This document shows positions 35,326 through 47,264 of a stretch of DNA of 64,000 nucleotides, in pieces. Origin of the DNA: Darksidea phi (Eukaryota > Ascomycota > Dothideomycetes > Pleosporales > Lentitheciaceae); contig JASJFT010000014.1 of the NCBI GenBank assembly GCA_030770425.1, positions 310,001 through 374,000 on the forward strand, given 5' to 3'. The position numbers and the translations under genes are program-made. How positions within the stretch are numbered: the first letter of the stretch is position 1; every line of letters starts with the position of its first letter. The notes under the pieces are model-generated. The model saw nothing but the letters and a program-made list of their open reading frames with translations. It did not search any database and was not told the DNA's origin.

Positions 35326-35949
35326 TTAGTTGCTTCCCTGAGGACGATCGTTCATGTATATCCCAACAACGCGCCATTTGCCTTGAACACGACACCAAGC
35401 CGTCTTCAGCACGCTGTAATATAGCTCTAGCTCATCGGTCAATGGCTCATGCGTAACCTTGCCGGGCTTGACGACTTCGTGAAGTCTGGGATCGCGCAGA
35501 GCCGGCGTGAGATAGAAGAGGCCGACTTGAACTTCGGGAGGAATTACATCTTTGATCGAGTTGAGCACCCGCTCGTCTACGGCAGGCACTGTCTCGTCGG
35601 CGAATTCGTACGCTATGCCGTCGCGGGTCCACTTAATGGGAAAAAGTTCGCCCTTGATTAGTTCAGGCTGAGCGTCCCTGCCGTGGTGGACCACGGCTTC
35701 ATTGTCGGCGAGGTGGTCGTGCTTGTGGACAAGGTGCGCGCCAAAATAATCGCCGAGTGAGGCATCAATAATGGGCGCGAGCCGCTCAAAGACAATCTCC
35801 CGGTCGATGAACGTTTTCGAGGCAGCCCAGTGGTCCAGTAGGCTGTTGGACACTTGAGCGATCTGCATTCATCGCGTTAGTCTAACTGCGATTTTGCTAG
35901 AACGAGAAGGCCCGACGGCACACACCGTTTGATTGCTCTGATTGGCCAT
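35326..35949 (-). CDS. Small conserved-looking protein, unknown function
   Basis: Two exons, 35949-35926 and 35862-35326, joined in phase 0 across a 63-nt intron (donor GTGTGT, branch GACTAAC, acceptor GCAG) give 186 residues starting M-A-N-Q-S-N-Q-T. I do not recognise the family. It has no signal peptide or membrane segment, is rich in acidic and aromatic residues, and ends with a strand-rich stretch L-K-T-A-W-C-R-V-Q-G-K-W-R-V-V-G-I-Y. This resembles the end of an NTF2-like or lipocalin-like fold, but that is a guess. A clean splice structure and no defects suggest a live gene. Confidence 0.7.
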
Positions 35950-37784
35950 GCTGCTGCCTGTAGTTTTCCGAGGAGCTTGTCGACCTATCCGTGTGTAAGT
36001 CCAGCTTTTTATAGCACAGCAAGCTGCAGGGGTACACCCACCCTTTTCAGGTGCGCTTTCAGAGTTAAATGTGAAGTGCGTGACTTCTGGAGCAAGAAAG
36101 GGCAAAGAAGAAGTCGGTCTATGCGGGACTATATATGCATAGCAGGCGGGTTGGACTTGGGCTCGAGTATAGCGGCAATGGCCAAAAGCATTCTGAACGA
36201 GGGAACATTTGCATGGCGTGCGAGAGCTAGGAGTTAAGCGAGTGAATCGCGAGATTTCAGCTCTTAACATCAAGCGACATTTGTGAGAATGATTTCTGGA
36301 ATACCAATCCTGTCTATGACGCTCAATGGTGACATTCAGCTGAGCTATAGCCACCTACAGGTGAATGGCTCATCTCGCGACGTGGCTCATCTCGCGCATG
36401 GCGCATGGACACGTTACACGGTCGCAATCGTTACGCCGTCAGCCTTGGTAATTCATATCATCCACCTATTCCCACGCATGCCGCAGCATGCTAGTGACTA
36501 TTGTTCAGCTAGCCTCAAATACTCTTGTACACCCCTCCATGATCCTGCAGATACTAGCAGCTACACCTATGCATCAGCAAGCACACGCAGGTTCAGACGC
36601 ACAGCGACAGGATAGGATCGCTCTGTCGCACGCGTCAGTCTCAACGCCCGTTCTTGTTAGAGTGACCTGGACCAAGCCAAGATGACAAAGGGGCGAGCTG
36701 AGGTAAACACCACCCGAGGAGAATGTGAGCTGAGCCGCGGTATGATGACGATTCAGCCGGTTTCACAGGCGACTGGCACCACGGTCTGGTCTGATCGATG
36801 GCCACTTAGGTTGCCTCTGCAAGCCATTATGCACCTGCCAGATACCAGTTACAACTCAGTGGCCAGAGGTCCATCATTGCATCGTGGCGCCTCGCGCTGC
36901 ATGGTCCGTTTCGTTTAGCGGCGGACAGTCTGTCGCAAGCTGACCACACACACAGAAGACGCTGCGACCGTGGCGAATGGACCGGACCACACTCGGGGAC
37001 GGTGGAACCACTCTTCAGCTCGAGACAGGTCGCAGCGAACTGGTTCATTGCATACAGCTCCGATCGCCGCCGCTGGGATGCCGTCAAATACTGCATTCAA
37101 ACCGTGGTTCCCTACCTGGCATCTCAATGCTATTTAACGAGCCGAGCAGATTGACCTTCGAAGATCTAAATAACTCTATATCCTTGTAGGGCTAAGGTCT
37201 GACAGGGCTTGAATGGTATTGGTTGTTCTGCCGGGGGGGGATGTTCGACCCGCGGGGACGACTTTAGCCCGTGATATTTGCTTAGCACTAGTTTATCTTC
37301 AGCTTTCAGCCAGCCCCGCTCTTCATTGTTAAAAAAAAAGCGCTCTAGACTCCAAATACAGTCGCTAGCGAAACCGGCTTCCCCTCACATGGGGCTGCAA
37401 CAAGTTCTGATTACCCCCGCCTACGAGCGAAAATCTCGGCACCCCACCTTACATCACAGTAAAGCGCCAAAGCTTAAGGCATGTGATCTGTCACAGTATA
37501 AGAGGGTAGTTCTCTATTATAGTTTGAGATCACATGTGGGTGTGCGCGCACGTGTGTTTTGTATCGTGGCCAGGTACCCTGTATGGATCATTACGATGCA
37601 AGCAAACCCTGCCGCCCTTCTGCGCGAAATCGTCCGGCTCCTTCCGCCCGCACGATCTAGACGGACAAGCTGTAGCCCATAGACTAGTTCCATTCCTCAG
37701 CCTACAAGGGGGGCTCATGAACGGGCTGCCCCCCCCCCCTGGTACAGTGTTTCAGCCGCTCTTAGTACGCTAATTTCTAGTTTA
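35950..37784. other. 1.8-kb region without recognisable gene
   Basis: Promoter of the 186-residue protein at the left end. The rest has short ORFs in all frames but none with family character. A G-run near 37230 and a C-run near 37730 are noted. Confidence 0.45.
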
Positions 37785-38100
37785 ACATGTTTTACAAGCG
37801 AGTGGCCCACCTCAAACTACACCTAAAAATCGAAAATCTATCTCTACAACTACCTATTAGTAATCTTTTAAATTTTAATAGAAGATAGCTTAAGATACCT
37901 ATATTTTAGCCCCCAAATTTGATAAAATTTTAATAACTTAAGTACTATTAATTTTTAACTTTTAAGATTTTAATATCCTCTTTATCTAAGTACTATCTAT
38001 CTTCTATTAAAATTTAAAAGATTACTAATAGGTAGTTGTAGAGATAGATTTTCGATTTTTAGGTGTAGTTTGAGGTGGGCCACTCGCTTGTAAAACATGT
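37785..38100. mobile_element. 316-bp fold-back MITE with 104-bp inverted repeats and TA duplication
   Basis: The first 104 bases (37785-37888) read as the reverse complement of the last 104 (37997-38100), with no mismatch seen by eye. Both ends are ACATGTTTTACAAGCGAGTG, and the element is flanked directly by TA on each side (37783-37784 and 38101-38102). About 108 A/T-rich bases form the loop. TA duplications are typical of Tc1/mariner/pogo families, so this is a non-autonomous element mobilised by such a transposase. Near-perfect arms suggest recent insertion or gene conversion. Confidence 0.95.
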
Positions 38101-38153
38101 TAGTAGAAGTATTAAAATCTATACGTTGTGACGCCGAGCGCTACGTTTCCTAG

Positions 38154-38630
38154 GTGCGTCTAGAACATGGGTCCGCTACGAAGGTCAATTCCTGCTTGAA
38201 TCAGACCTTCCTGCACTTAGCCGTGCGATGCCAGTTATCCGACTACGTCCGCGCCGTCCTCCCCTCGCATGCTCCGCAAATCTTCAGCCTTACGCGCGCC
38301 CTTCTGATATCTGTCACAGGTACTAGCATCTCCAACTTTGGAAGATCTTGCCGCTGGCGCGAACGTTCGGACCCTGAAATTATCACCTTACTTCTTCACA
38401 GTAGTGCAGACCCCAATAGGACAATGCCAAATGCAAGGTTTTACACTACGCGCGATGACCGGCAGCCTGCATCGCTCTGGGCTGTGTACTTGTCGTCACC
38501 CAGACCTGGGAAGGAATATATAAGTAACAAGGTGATGCGGGCTTTTCTTGACCATGGCGCTGATTCAAGAGTGGGGACAAAATCGGGCAGTGGTTTAAAG
38601 CAGCGGGTGTGGGAGTATAAGTTGGATTAA
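38154..38630 (+). pseudogene. Ankyrin-repeat protein fragment
   Basis: A 158-codon reading contains T-F-L-H-L-A-V-R-C-Q-L and later D-P-E-I-I-T-L-L-L-H...A-D-P-N and M-R-A-F-L-D-H-G-A-D. These are degenerate ankyrin repeats as found behind NACHT domains in fungal receptors. No N-terminal domains are nearby, and the MITE ends 53 bp upstream, so it is probably a remnant. Role, if any, unknown. Confidence 0.5.
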
Positions 38631-38639
38631 GAAGATCAA

Positions 38640-39204
38640 GCAGATAGAGAGGTTCGTATTTTTCTGCTTGATAGAGAAGACGTAGAGAAGAAATGTTTGA
38701 CGACGGGGTATGGAATGTAAAGAAGTCCAAAAGAATGAATTGAGAGGGCAACACTAATGCCGCGCTGCTAAAAGGCGGATAAGGAGCAAGAAGTGTGCGA
38801 CAGCAAAGCCTGACGTTTGAAAGAACAGTTCGATAAGATATTCACTGAGGCGAAGCGACGTGGCGCAAAGAACGAGTATTCTGCTGAACCCTCGTTGTCT
38901 CGCATTGACGAATCCAGCATTGCAGAATTGCATTGTTATCGACCCTCTCACCAGATTCGCCATCCCTAGGGGCTCCTCGTCGCATATGATGAATTTTAGT
39001 GGCTGCCATTGACAATCCAGCGCTATCGATGCTGAAACCGCCGTAAAGGAGCGTATTCTCTCAATTGGAAGCCTCAAGGTTGAGACTGGAGCAAGGGACA
39101 ATATGCTGTGGATGAGAACGGGCAACACTGCGCTTTCTAGCTCGGCCCTTTACATGTTTATGAACGACGCAAAAGCACGTCAGAAGTTCCAGTCTCAGTC
39201 ATCT
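38640..39204. other. Region between ankyrin fragment and AA9 gene
   Basis: No gene recognised; includes the 3' flank of the AA9 gene. Confidence 0.4.
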
Positions 39205-40033
39205 TCAATTCGCAGCAGCCCACAGAGGTGGGCCTGGATAAGGATAAGCCGTCGGATCAGTATACAGATTGAAACGAATGCCCGGTTCCGTCCGCGTATA
39301 CAGCGCAGTCCCAGCAACGCCATCACTCGGAGCAATACTTCCACTTCCACCAACCTTGATATTCACACATTGAGGATACGCCTGCGCGCCGTTATCATCC
39401 TTTGCACCGTGCAGGGCAATGATTTCATGGCGAATGACGTAGTTCCCCGATTTGAGCTTGCTTGGGAGTATGGTCGACGCAGTGAAGTTGTTTTTCATCA
39501 GCTCGTCAGTGATCCAGATGCCTTGGCCGCCGGGAGTGATCAAGCCGTCTTGCGAGAACTTTGTCCAGCGGAGACTAGATGCGGTGCGAGTGCTGCATTC
39601 TCCTAACATTCCGTCAGTCGGTCCCAAAATACGCATTTGTTCTCGTTTCCACATTCAGAGCACCTGAAAACTTACCGTCGCAGGGCGCGATGTAATTGAT
39701 AATAGGCCCTTTGTGGGATTCAATCCACTGATTCCACAAAAACTCAATTGTGTCCCCGGGGTTTACGTGCGCGTAGGCCTGGGCCGCTGTAGCATTTTTA
39801 TGGCAGTTGATATGGGGAGTTTGGAAGGCATCCGGAGCCACGAAGCCGATGTCGTTGTTTTTCGCTGCCCAGCCAACAGATACGGGATCTACGGCGACTG
39901 GGTTAAAGCCCCATTTGGGATCGAAGCCTTTGAAGAAGACGCCGTTAACACGAACGCCAGTGACGAAGCCGTGAGCTGAGGCAATGTCGAGGACGGATGC
40001 GAGAGCAGGAAATAGGAGAGCAGACGATCGCAT
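39205..40033 (-). CDS. AA9 lytic polysaccharide monooxygenase
   Basis: Secreted copper enzyme that oxidatively cleaves cellulose or hemicellulose chains. Exons 40033-39676 and 39602-39205, joined across a 73-nt intron, give 251 residues. I chose the ATG at 40033 because it gives a signal peptide (M-R-S-S-A-L-L-F-P...A-S-A) ending right before H-G-F-V, so the mature N-terminal His can form the copper histidine brace. The second copper His lies in H-E-I-I-A-L-H-G-A, the axial Tyr in Q-A-Y-P-Q-C, and Y-I-A-P-C is present. There is no carbohydrate-binding module. An upstream in-frame ATG at 40087 would hide the signal and is less likely. Intact, unlike the copy near 62.6 kb. Confidence 0.93.
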
Positions 40034-40978
40034 CTTGGAATAGCGCGAGCCTCGGCGGATGTGTACGTACTGGAGACAGTGTTGCAATTAGGATGGAAAT
40101 CATTGCCACCGCGCGTTGCTTATAAGGATTCTTCCCGCTCATCTAAAAAACTAAAGAGTTTGATGTATGCCCCTAACGCCCACGCTTACTGCACGGGCCG
40201 CATCATCCGACCTATACACAATGCGGTCGCTCAAAGATCATGCTATTTCTACGTGCGCATCGCGCAACATGTGCATCCACAAGGAAGTTGACACCGTTTC
40301 GACTTCTTGTCCGAGCAGCGCACGGGCGAAGAAAAAAACAACCCGCAGGGAAGAGCTACGACGAAAAAATTGATTGATTGTCTCGAAATTGGGGAATGGC
40401 GGGGATGGTATTGGCGGGGTGGGACGGATGGGTGCGAAAGGTTTAATAGGCGGGGTTATGCGCAAATCGTGCATGCATAGCCGGTTTCGCCGGTGGTATT
40501 TAATATACTTGATTGTTCGACGTTTTGCCATAAAAGATGTGCGTCTCGTAAACGAAAACAGGCATGAAATTGAATCATTATTTATAGTATTGCCTCTGAT
40601 TGTAGTAAAGTCGGGTCTCCCTCTAGTACCTGCTTTTCGAATTCGAATATTGAGGAATATGATTCGAACTGGGTCACGAAGTTGCATTGCCTACTTACCC
40701 GGGGGCATTGTTTTGTTTACTGTTGTATTGTCGGATCTATACTCCAACAATCTTAACCTGCATTATAGGCCATCGCTGCCTTTTAGTTGTGGAAGTGAGG
40801 CGGACGTCAGCGCAGCGGCACCTGAGGGACTATTTCATCACAGCTTAGTTTATCGATGCTAGAGCACGAATAGTTCTTATAATAAGATGCATGGGTACTA
40901 ACGGAGCGCCACTTTATCGTGAGGTCGCAGCGATCGGACTGATTAATCTGAAAATCCCACGGGGGCCTTTTCCCACTA
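40034..40978. other. Intergenic region, AA9 promoter side
   Basis: No recognisable gene. A plus-strand ORF at 40374-40862 has no family character. Probably the AA9 promoter and the 3' flank of the F-box gene. Confidence 0.4.
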
Positions 40979-42295
40979 CTACCGATGCTTGGACGGGTCA
41001 TCTTTCCTCTGCAAACTGACAAGAAGCCCTCTTTGCACGGGCTTTTGCGACCACCCAGAATTTCCGGACGACGACTGGGTATCTAACCCCTCCCAATCAT
41101 GATACAACCTCCTATCCTCGGATATGTGTTTCCAGATTCCAGGTCCATGATATTTGTGCTGGTCTGCTCTCCCTAGATACTGGACCCAGTGACGCAGATT
41201 CGCAACATCATCGACAGCCAGCTCACTCACATCCGCCCATTCAAGGGGATTTGTTTCGGCTATGTGGGTGTTAAATGTGACAATATCGAAAGAATGGCCA
41301 GCCCATCGTCCTTCTTGGAACTCGAAGCACTTTTCATCCAGGGGGGTTTGTCGTGAGAAACAGGTAAGAACAAGGAATATTTGCGCGAAAGTCAGCGGTG
41401 CAGTATCATTAGGAACACCTGGCGGATTTATCTCCGGTGTCTTTTGCCTCCCGGAAGTAAAAGCAGCCGCTCCTCGCTTCAAGAAAGCCGCAATTCTAGC
41501 GCCTTTGGACGGTGTACTGCGTCGAGTTTCGGGCGCCGAAAACTGCGTGACTAACCCTCGCTGCACCAACGGTTTTAGTTTGTCTGATCGAATAAACTCG
41601 CATGTTGTGAGGTTGCGAAGCACCCATGCCCGATCATTGGGATACATGCATGGCGAAAGATCTTGTTCGATACTTCTTAAATCGGCGGGAGAGAATACAT
41701 TCCAGTGCTTCACCGAAGCCAGCGCTTCCGCTAATTGTTGCCCCACGGTCTCAGTGATATCCCGCCTCAACGAAGGCCCATCGATATATGACGGCTTATT
41801 AATATGCCAAGGCATAAACTGCGCCTCGGCAGGTGGCGAAAAGTCGAAGCTGAAATATGCGTCAGAGTCTCCTTGGCCCAAATAGAGCACCCGTTTGCCG
41901 GCCCAGATGCCAGCGGACCTCTCATACTCCTGTTGGATGCGATAGTGGACGAGAGGCCACATGATAGACGACGAGAGTCCTAAGGCTAAAACGTCTTTCC
42001 TTTCAAACAGATGGTTGAAGATCTCATCAAGGAGCTCATTGGGCAATTTCTCTATGGCAGCAGGGACAGCGCCGCGGCTTGGTTTGTAAGCTTGGATGCG
42101 TTGTACGTTTGCGACGGGTCTCGCAAAAGTCGCCCACAGCCACCATTCGTGTTGGAGCCAAGAGAGCCGTTCGCTTGAGAAGAAGCCTTGTAGGTCATCG
42201 GTGAATGATGCTGGATGCTGGAACTGGCCGGCCTCGGGGCAAATTAGATAGAATCTTCGCGGGAAAAAATCGGACGCCTGGGGATGCTCAAACAT
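40979..42295 (-). CDS. F-box-like protein, unknown substrate
   Basis: Single exon, 438 residues. An F-box core is visible at about residues 80-120 (I-E-K-L-P-N-E-L-L-D-E-I-F then L-A-L-G-L-S-S), the usual binding site for Skp1 in SCF ubiquitin ligases. The rest has no LRR, WD or Kelch repeats and no catalytic motif. It is rich in Trp, especially near the N-terminus (W-L-Q-H-E-W-W-L-W), and resembles the many orphan F-box-like proteins of Pezizomycotina. No frameshift or stop. The exact target cannot be inferred. Confidence 0.8.
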   Translation of the reverse strand: MFEHPQASDFFPRRFYLICPEAGQFQHPASFTDDLQGFFSSERLSWLQHEWWLWATFARPVANVQRIQAYKPSRGAVPAAIEKLPNELLDEIFNHLFERKDVLALGLSSSIMWPLVHYRIQQEYERSAGIWAGKRVLYLGQGDSDAYFSFDFSPPAEAQFMPWHINKPSYIDGPSLRRDITETVGQQLAEALASVKHWNVFSPADLRSIEQDLSPCMYPNDRAWVLRNLTTCEFIRSDKLKPLVQRGLVTQFSAPETRRSTPSKGARIAAFLKRGAAAFTSGRQKTPEINPPGVPNDTAPLTFAQIFLVLTCFSRQTPLDEKCFEFQEGRWAGHSFDIVTFNTHIAETNPLEWADVSELAVDDVANLRHWVQYLGRADQHKYHGPGIWKHISEDRRLYHDWEGLDTQSSSGNSGWSQKPVQRGLLVSLQRKDDPSKHR

Positions 42296-42575
42296 GGTGC
42301 GATAGTTGAGAGAACGTTGGGCGAGGATAGTTGGGGGTGAGCGTCGCGTCGTCGCTGCCTGTCAGCTCACCCGCCAAGGCTCTCGCTTCCGGCCCCCGCA
42401 ACAGCACAGCACACCTCGCGTTCCGCGCCTTGCGCCTTGTAAGTCATGTCACCGTCATGGGTTTGGAGGATGATTTCGAGGCGCTTCTCTGGCATTGGAC
42501 GCGCTTGTTTCTATTAAAAAAATTACCCTTCTACGAACACATCTTGTTGGAGTCGACTAAATAAGATGGATTGGA
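42296..42575. other. Short intergenic region ending at an inverted-repeat motif
   Basis: F-box gene promoter side. The last 20 bp (TAAATAAGATGGATTGGA) resemble the sequence just outside the motif at 55525-55565 (TAAATAAGATATATTGGA). Confidence 0.5.
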
Positions 42576-42617
42576 ACGTCCCTGCCTAAGTTGCGCAAGA
42601 CCCCCCGTGCCGCAAAT
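42576..42617 (+). repeat. Inverted-repeat motif M, copy 1 (forward)
   Basis: Starts ACGTCCCTGCCTAAG and ends GTGCCGCAAAT. It is nearly identical to the reverse complement of 55525-55565. The 3' side is followed by TA. See the entry on the four-copy family. Confidence 0.85.
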
Positions 42618-42844
42618 TATATATATTTAGAGAGAAGCTATATACATATCTTATAGCCTTAGAAAGTACCTAGAAATGCTATTATATTCCCGGTAACACA
42701 GCCTCGCTACTACTACCTAGATTTTATAAACTCCTTTGGTAGCTAAATGCTCCCTAAAATACTCCTACATTTTCATCTCAACCGATCATGGAATCATTCT
42801 AAAACCCATCTCCATCGATTCCCGGCCCCTTGAAACCCAAAACA

Positions 42845-45002
42845 ATGCCGGACCAATCACCACCCACAATCATCGGCTGCTTGCTCGACGTCTCAGGCTC
42901 CAATGCGCTCCGCGATCGAAGTCGGCTGCGACGACTATGCCGCCACGGACCGCTTCCGCGCCATCCTCTCCGCCGCGCTCAAGCTCGCGCAGGCCGAGCA
43001 GAGCCGCGATCCGAGCGCGCTCATGTTTGTCGGCGCGTTCGGGCTGCTCGAGGAGGAGCCCACGGTTGCGGATCTGTGCGGCGCTGCCGAGGCGCTTGTT
43101 GGTGAGGAGAAGGATATGGAGAAGTCCGGGCATGACTTGCTGATTCGGATCGCGAATGAGAATCAGCAGGAGCATATGGAGAAGTATATTCGCACGAATT
43201 TGACGGATGATGAGGCGAGGATGGTGTACGTGCATTTGGTGAAGCATCCGGAGAAGATTAAGGAGTTCGCGGAGGCTATTCCTTCGTCTTCAACAGTAAA
43301 TTATGTGCGTGCCAGTTCAGAAGCTGTTGGTGACGCGGTGAGTTTTTTAGAGAAGGTCCCGATCATTGAACAGAGTATCATCCGTTTTATCTCCCCGGCC
43401 ACTACTAATATCGAGGACTGGGCAGTGAACCGGTCGGAAGCCATGGACCTCACTCGCCGCATCTGCAAAGAATGGCTGCAAGACTTTGGAGAACTGGAGC
43501 CTCGCAGGGTGGACGAGGTGGTTACGTTGCTCCAGAAGCTCCAGAAGGACCAGAAGGACCGAACGACTGGCAACAGCAGCGACGGCCGGAAACCCGAGTC
43601 CGAAACCTTGCTCGACAAGCTCCGCAAGCACGTATATGGAAGAACGCCCATGCGGGAGTCCCTTAGGCAGTCTTTAGAAGTGTTCAAACACCGCGAGGAC
43701 GCAGAGAACCGCGTGCTGGTCCTGTTTTCGGACGGTGTATCAACCGACGGCGACCCTCTACCCATCGCGCAGCAACTGAAGAAAGAGAACGTGATCATCG
43801 CAACAGTGTACCTAACCAGCGATCCCAACGTCACTTTCCAGCGCCATCTCCACTACAAAGCCGCGAACGACTGGAACGATGGCCAACGGACGCTCTTAAA
43901 CATCGCTCACCGAGTCTCCTGCCTGAAGCACCCGATCTCCGTGCTCGCCACTCTAGGCTGGAAAATCCCTTCCGCTGGCGAGGCTGCTCTCCATGCCACG
44001 GTCAACAGCGCCGCTGCGCTCGATGAGTTCTGCTCTATGCTGCTCGCCCCTCGCTTCGGCTCGGCCGAAACCCTGCTCGACATCCTCGGCCGCGTTGACC
44101 TCGACAAGTACGTCGACGATGAGCACGTCCGCAACTGCAGCAACCCGTCCAACCAAGGCGATGCCGGGGTCTGCTACGCGCACGCCACGGCTTTCGTGCT
44201 GCACTCGGCGCTGCTCCGCATCGTCGGCCGTACCAAAGGCTACCCGACCATCGAGCAAATCCGCGACCGCATCCTCGCCGAGTTCCCGGAAGGCGACCGG
44301 GGATGGAATACAGAGGTGGTGCTCGGGAAAGCCATCGAATGGTATCCGCCGTTCCGCTTCGTTAAAGTGGACGAGGACGCCGCGCGCCAGGCCGTCCTGC
44401 GCCGCCGCTTCGTCCTGTCGACTTTCCATCTCTCGGAGCCCGGCTGGGACGCCTTCGGCCGGCATTTCTGCAGCACTGCGGCCACGCGCTGCGATGTGCT
44501 CACCCGCGCGAAGATGGAGGCCCATCGCGACTTGAAAGAGGACGGCGGCCACGCCGTCGCGCTGGTCGGCTGCGCGCCAAACGCGCTGACGTTCGTCAAC
44601 TCATGGGGCCGGGACTGGGGCGACGGGGGCCGCTTCAGTGTCGAGGACGCCAGCTCTCTCGAGTCGATGTACGAGCGGGACGATGGGGGGCGCGCGCGCG
44701 TTGCAGCTTGCTTCTACGACGTCTACTGGTGGGAGAGCGAGCTGGGCAGGTCGGAACGGGTGGCGTACGAGCGGCGCGTGGAGGAGAGGTTGCGCGAGCG
44801 CGCGGCAATGTACCCGAGGATTCTAGAGATGGAGGCCCAGTGCTCGATTTGTCGGAATATCTCGCCGGTTATCAAGTTCGGAGGGAATGTTTTGCGGGCT
44901 GTTTGTCCAGCGGAAGGGTGCGGGAAGGGGTTTAAGCCTCAGGGCGATCATCTTTTGCAGGCGCTTTATATACGGGCGGGGGTGAGTGGTACCATGGACT
45001 GA
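42845..45002 (+). CDS. vWA domain plus papain-like cysteine protease, with a one-base frameshift
   Basis: The start ATG 42845 leads into I-I-G-C-L-L-D-V-S-G-S, the MIDAS metal site of a von Willebrand A domain. One extra base at about 42902 then shifts the frame; from 42903 (M-R-S-A-I-E) the reading runs open for 699 codons. The vWA part continues to V-L-V-L-F-S-D-G-V-S-T-D-G (near residue 280). The second half is a C1-type protease with N-Q-G-D-A-G-V-C-Y-A-H (Cys near 423), G-G-H-A-V-A-L (His near 548) and N-S-W-G-R-D-W-G (Asn near 566). It ends with a Cys-pair zinc-ribbon-like segment (C-S-I-C...C-P-A-E-G-C-G). A possible 45-nt intron at the end could extend it. Pseudogene, strain mutation or sequencing error. 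Role unknown; possibly a regulated protease. Confidence 0.8.
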
Positions 45003-46301
45003 TTTGAGGGTTTGTGTATTTTGCAGGTCGCTAAGGAACCGGGCCGGACCGACCGACTGCTATCGCGCCACCCCAAGTGGGTGCATGTGGTTAATGTGTC
45101 CCGGTGCGTGGCTTCCGGGTACTGCATGCTCTCCATGTGCCATTCGATGTCTTTTTTGCCTGTAAATGATCCGATCTTGCGCTGCGAAGTACGAAGGATA
45201 CCAGAAGCGCCCGCTTCTGGCTCAGACGCCGTTGCGGGCATGCCATCCTGAAGGTTTTGGCACAATCTTTTGTGAAATCTGGGGCAAATGCAAGAACATA
45301 TCAATCATTTTGTGCTTTTTCTCCAAAAGAGTCTTCGATTCTTGCACTTCTCTCTCCAGAAAAGGCTGACGACCCACCGAAAAAGCGTTTCAAGGCTCCA
45401 AGAACATGATCTGGGTGGGGTCGGGGACGAGGATCGCACAAGCTTGGTAGGATAGCCGTTGGCAGTAAACGAGGTGACAATGTTATGCTAACCACCACGG
45501 AGCGATCGTTGCCGGTTCAGAAAGGTTGGATGCGACGGTGTCAGCCCGTAAGTCTTGCACCTGTAATTCTCTGCGCCAAAAACTGACTTTTTCTCCAGGA
45601 GCTGCAGAGGATGCGCCGAAAACGGCCTCGAGTGCAAGACGAGCGACAAACTCGCCCGCCGCGCATTCCCCCGCTGCTATACTGGAACGTTTCGCAGAGT
45701 GCGCAGCGGTGATGGATTGGATTGCATGAAGAAGCTTTGCCTTTAGCGGCTGACAGGTGGAAGAGATCATAGCAACCCATAGTCAACGCCACAGACTTGA
45801 CTTTCTCGCCGCTGTGGCGTATATCACACGGTAGTTATTATGTAACGGTTAAGTAAGAACTAGAGTAGTCTCACTTAAGTTGGGAGGTACAAATCGGCGT
45901 GGCGGCGTTACATGAATCATCCTCCTTCAGCCGCCATAGGGCTGATGGTGATCTATCAGAGTGATTCTAAGGTAGAAAGAGCTGGATACTGGTATTATAC
46001 TTTATATAAGCAATTGAAGGCTCTACGTTGGGGCTCTACGAGAAGAGATCTACCCTACCATAATATAAGCCCTCGTAAGATAGGCGACGCGGCGACGATA
46101 AAAGTGGTATTTTTCTAGGTCGCGATAGTAAGGAGATTGAGAAAGACCCCAAGTATATAATCCAAGTAGCAGAACATAAATAATTGAACGTGGAAAGGAT
46201 TTCTACGACAACAAAGCATAAGTACCAGTTGTTCTTCTCGCCACAGTGTGATTCTCGCTACGTGGTGAGGGACAGTAGGTACTTTGACTTTGAGGGAAAT
46301 A
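45003..46301. other. Region without recognisable gene
   Basis: Short ORFs only. The reading after a possible acceptor near 45027 may be an extra 3' exon of the protease gene. The remainder shows no family character. Confidence 0.4.
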
Positions 46302-46342
46302 TTTTGCGGCACGGGTGCTTTGCGTTACGCAGGGGGGGGACT
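46302..46342 (-). repeat. Inverted-repeat motif M, copy 2 (reverse)
   Basis: Reverse-oriented copy with the same inner variant (GCTTTGCGTTACGCAG) as copy 3. The ACGT end is degraded to ACT. Confidence 0.8.
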
Positions 46343-46768
46343 CGACATGCTTCAACCTCTCTTTACATTCAATAAATAGCAAATAATCAAATCAATATTA
46401 ATACAATTAGCTACCACGGTTACGATTAAGTCATTCTTCATTCGAGCCTACTTTGCTCGTAGGATCTCGATAGTAATACTAGAGAAGCCCTCTCTTAGAG
46501 CGTGAAGGAGCTGCTGATGGTTAAATTCCATCTTTTAAAGAAGATTCTGCTGGTCTCCGCTTATGCCAGCAGCTTCATATTACTCTTCCTTAAGCCGCCT
46601 AAGCTGGCGTTCAGCACAGGCCGTGAGAACTTTCTGCTGTACACTATGGTACCGTGCCCTCATCCTTGATGAGTACGCCCGATCCTTGATGAGGCAAACC
46701 CCTATCCTTGATGAGGGCGTCCTTATCCTTAATAAGTGCAGCCTTATTAAGAATCGGGGTATAGTATC

Positions 46769-46887
46769 TGGCACAGTATTAGGCATAGTATTAGGTACAG
46801 TATTAGGTACAGTATTAGGCTCAGTATTAGGCTTAGTATTAGGCTCAGTATTAGGCTCAGTATCAGGCTTAGTATGAGGCTTAGTAA
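46769..46887. repeat. 12-bp minisatellite, forward
   Basis: About ten degenerate copies of a 12-base unit of the type AGTATTAGGCTC. Encodes an artificial V-L-G-repeat ORF that is not a gene. Confidence 0.85.
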
Positions 46888-47264
46888 CCATCTGATATCG
46901 AGCTCAGCAGCTAGCCTATATCGAGCTCAGGAGCTGGCTGATGCAGAGCTTAGTAGCTGGCTGCGACAGAGCTTAGTAGCTGGCTGAGGTCGTTGGTAGT
47001 ATTAAGGGCGCGCGGGTGTTCGCGGGTATTCACATGCTAGCACGTGAAATCTTCTACGTCATATACTTAACTACCTTAATACTTTATATAGTCTATACGA
47101 CTAAGTAAGGCACCCTCCTAAGTTCGATATAGGCTAGCTACTGAGCTCGATATAGGCTAGCCGCTGAGCTCGATATCAGCCAGCTCCTGAGCTCGATATA
47201 GGCTAGCTGCTAAGCTTGATATAGGCCAGCCGCTGAGCTCGATATCAGCCAGCTACTATACCTA

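Noticed and set aside
43301..44599. Several minus-strand ORFs of 94-199 codons
   Set aside because: They lie wholly opposite the G/C-rich vWA-protease gene and show biased shadow composition.
46563..46891. ORFs encoding long V-L-G or T-E-P-N repeats on both strands
   Set aside because: They are translations of a 12-bp minisatellite inside a fold-back element, not a protein gene.
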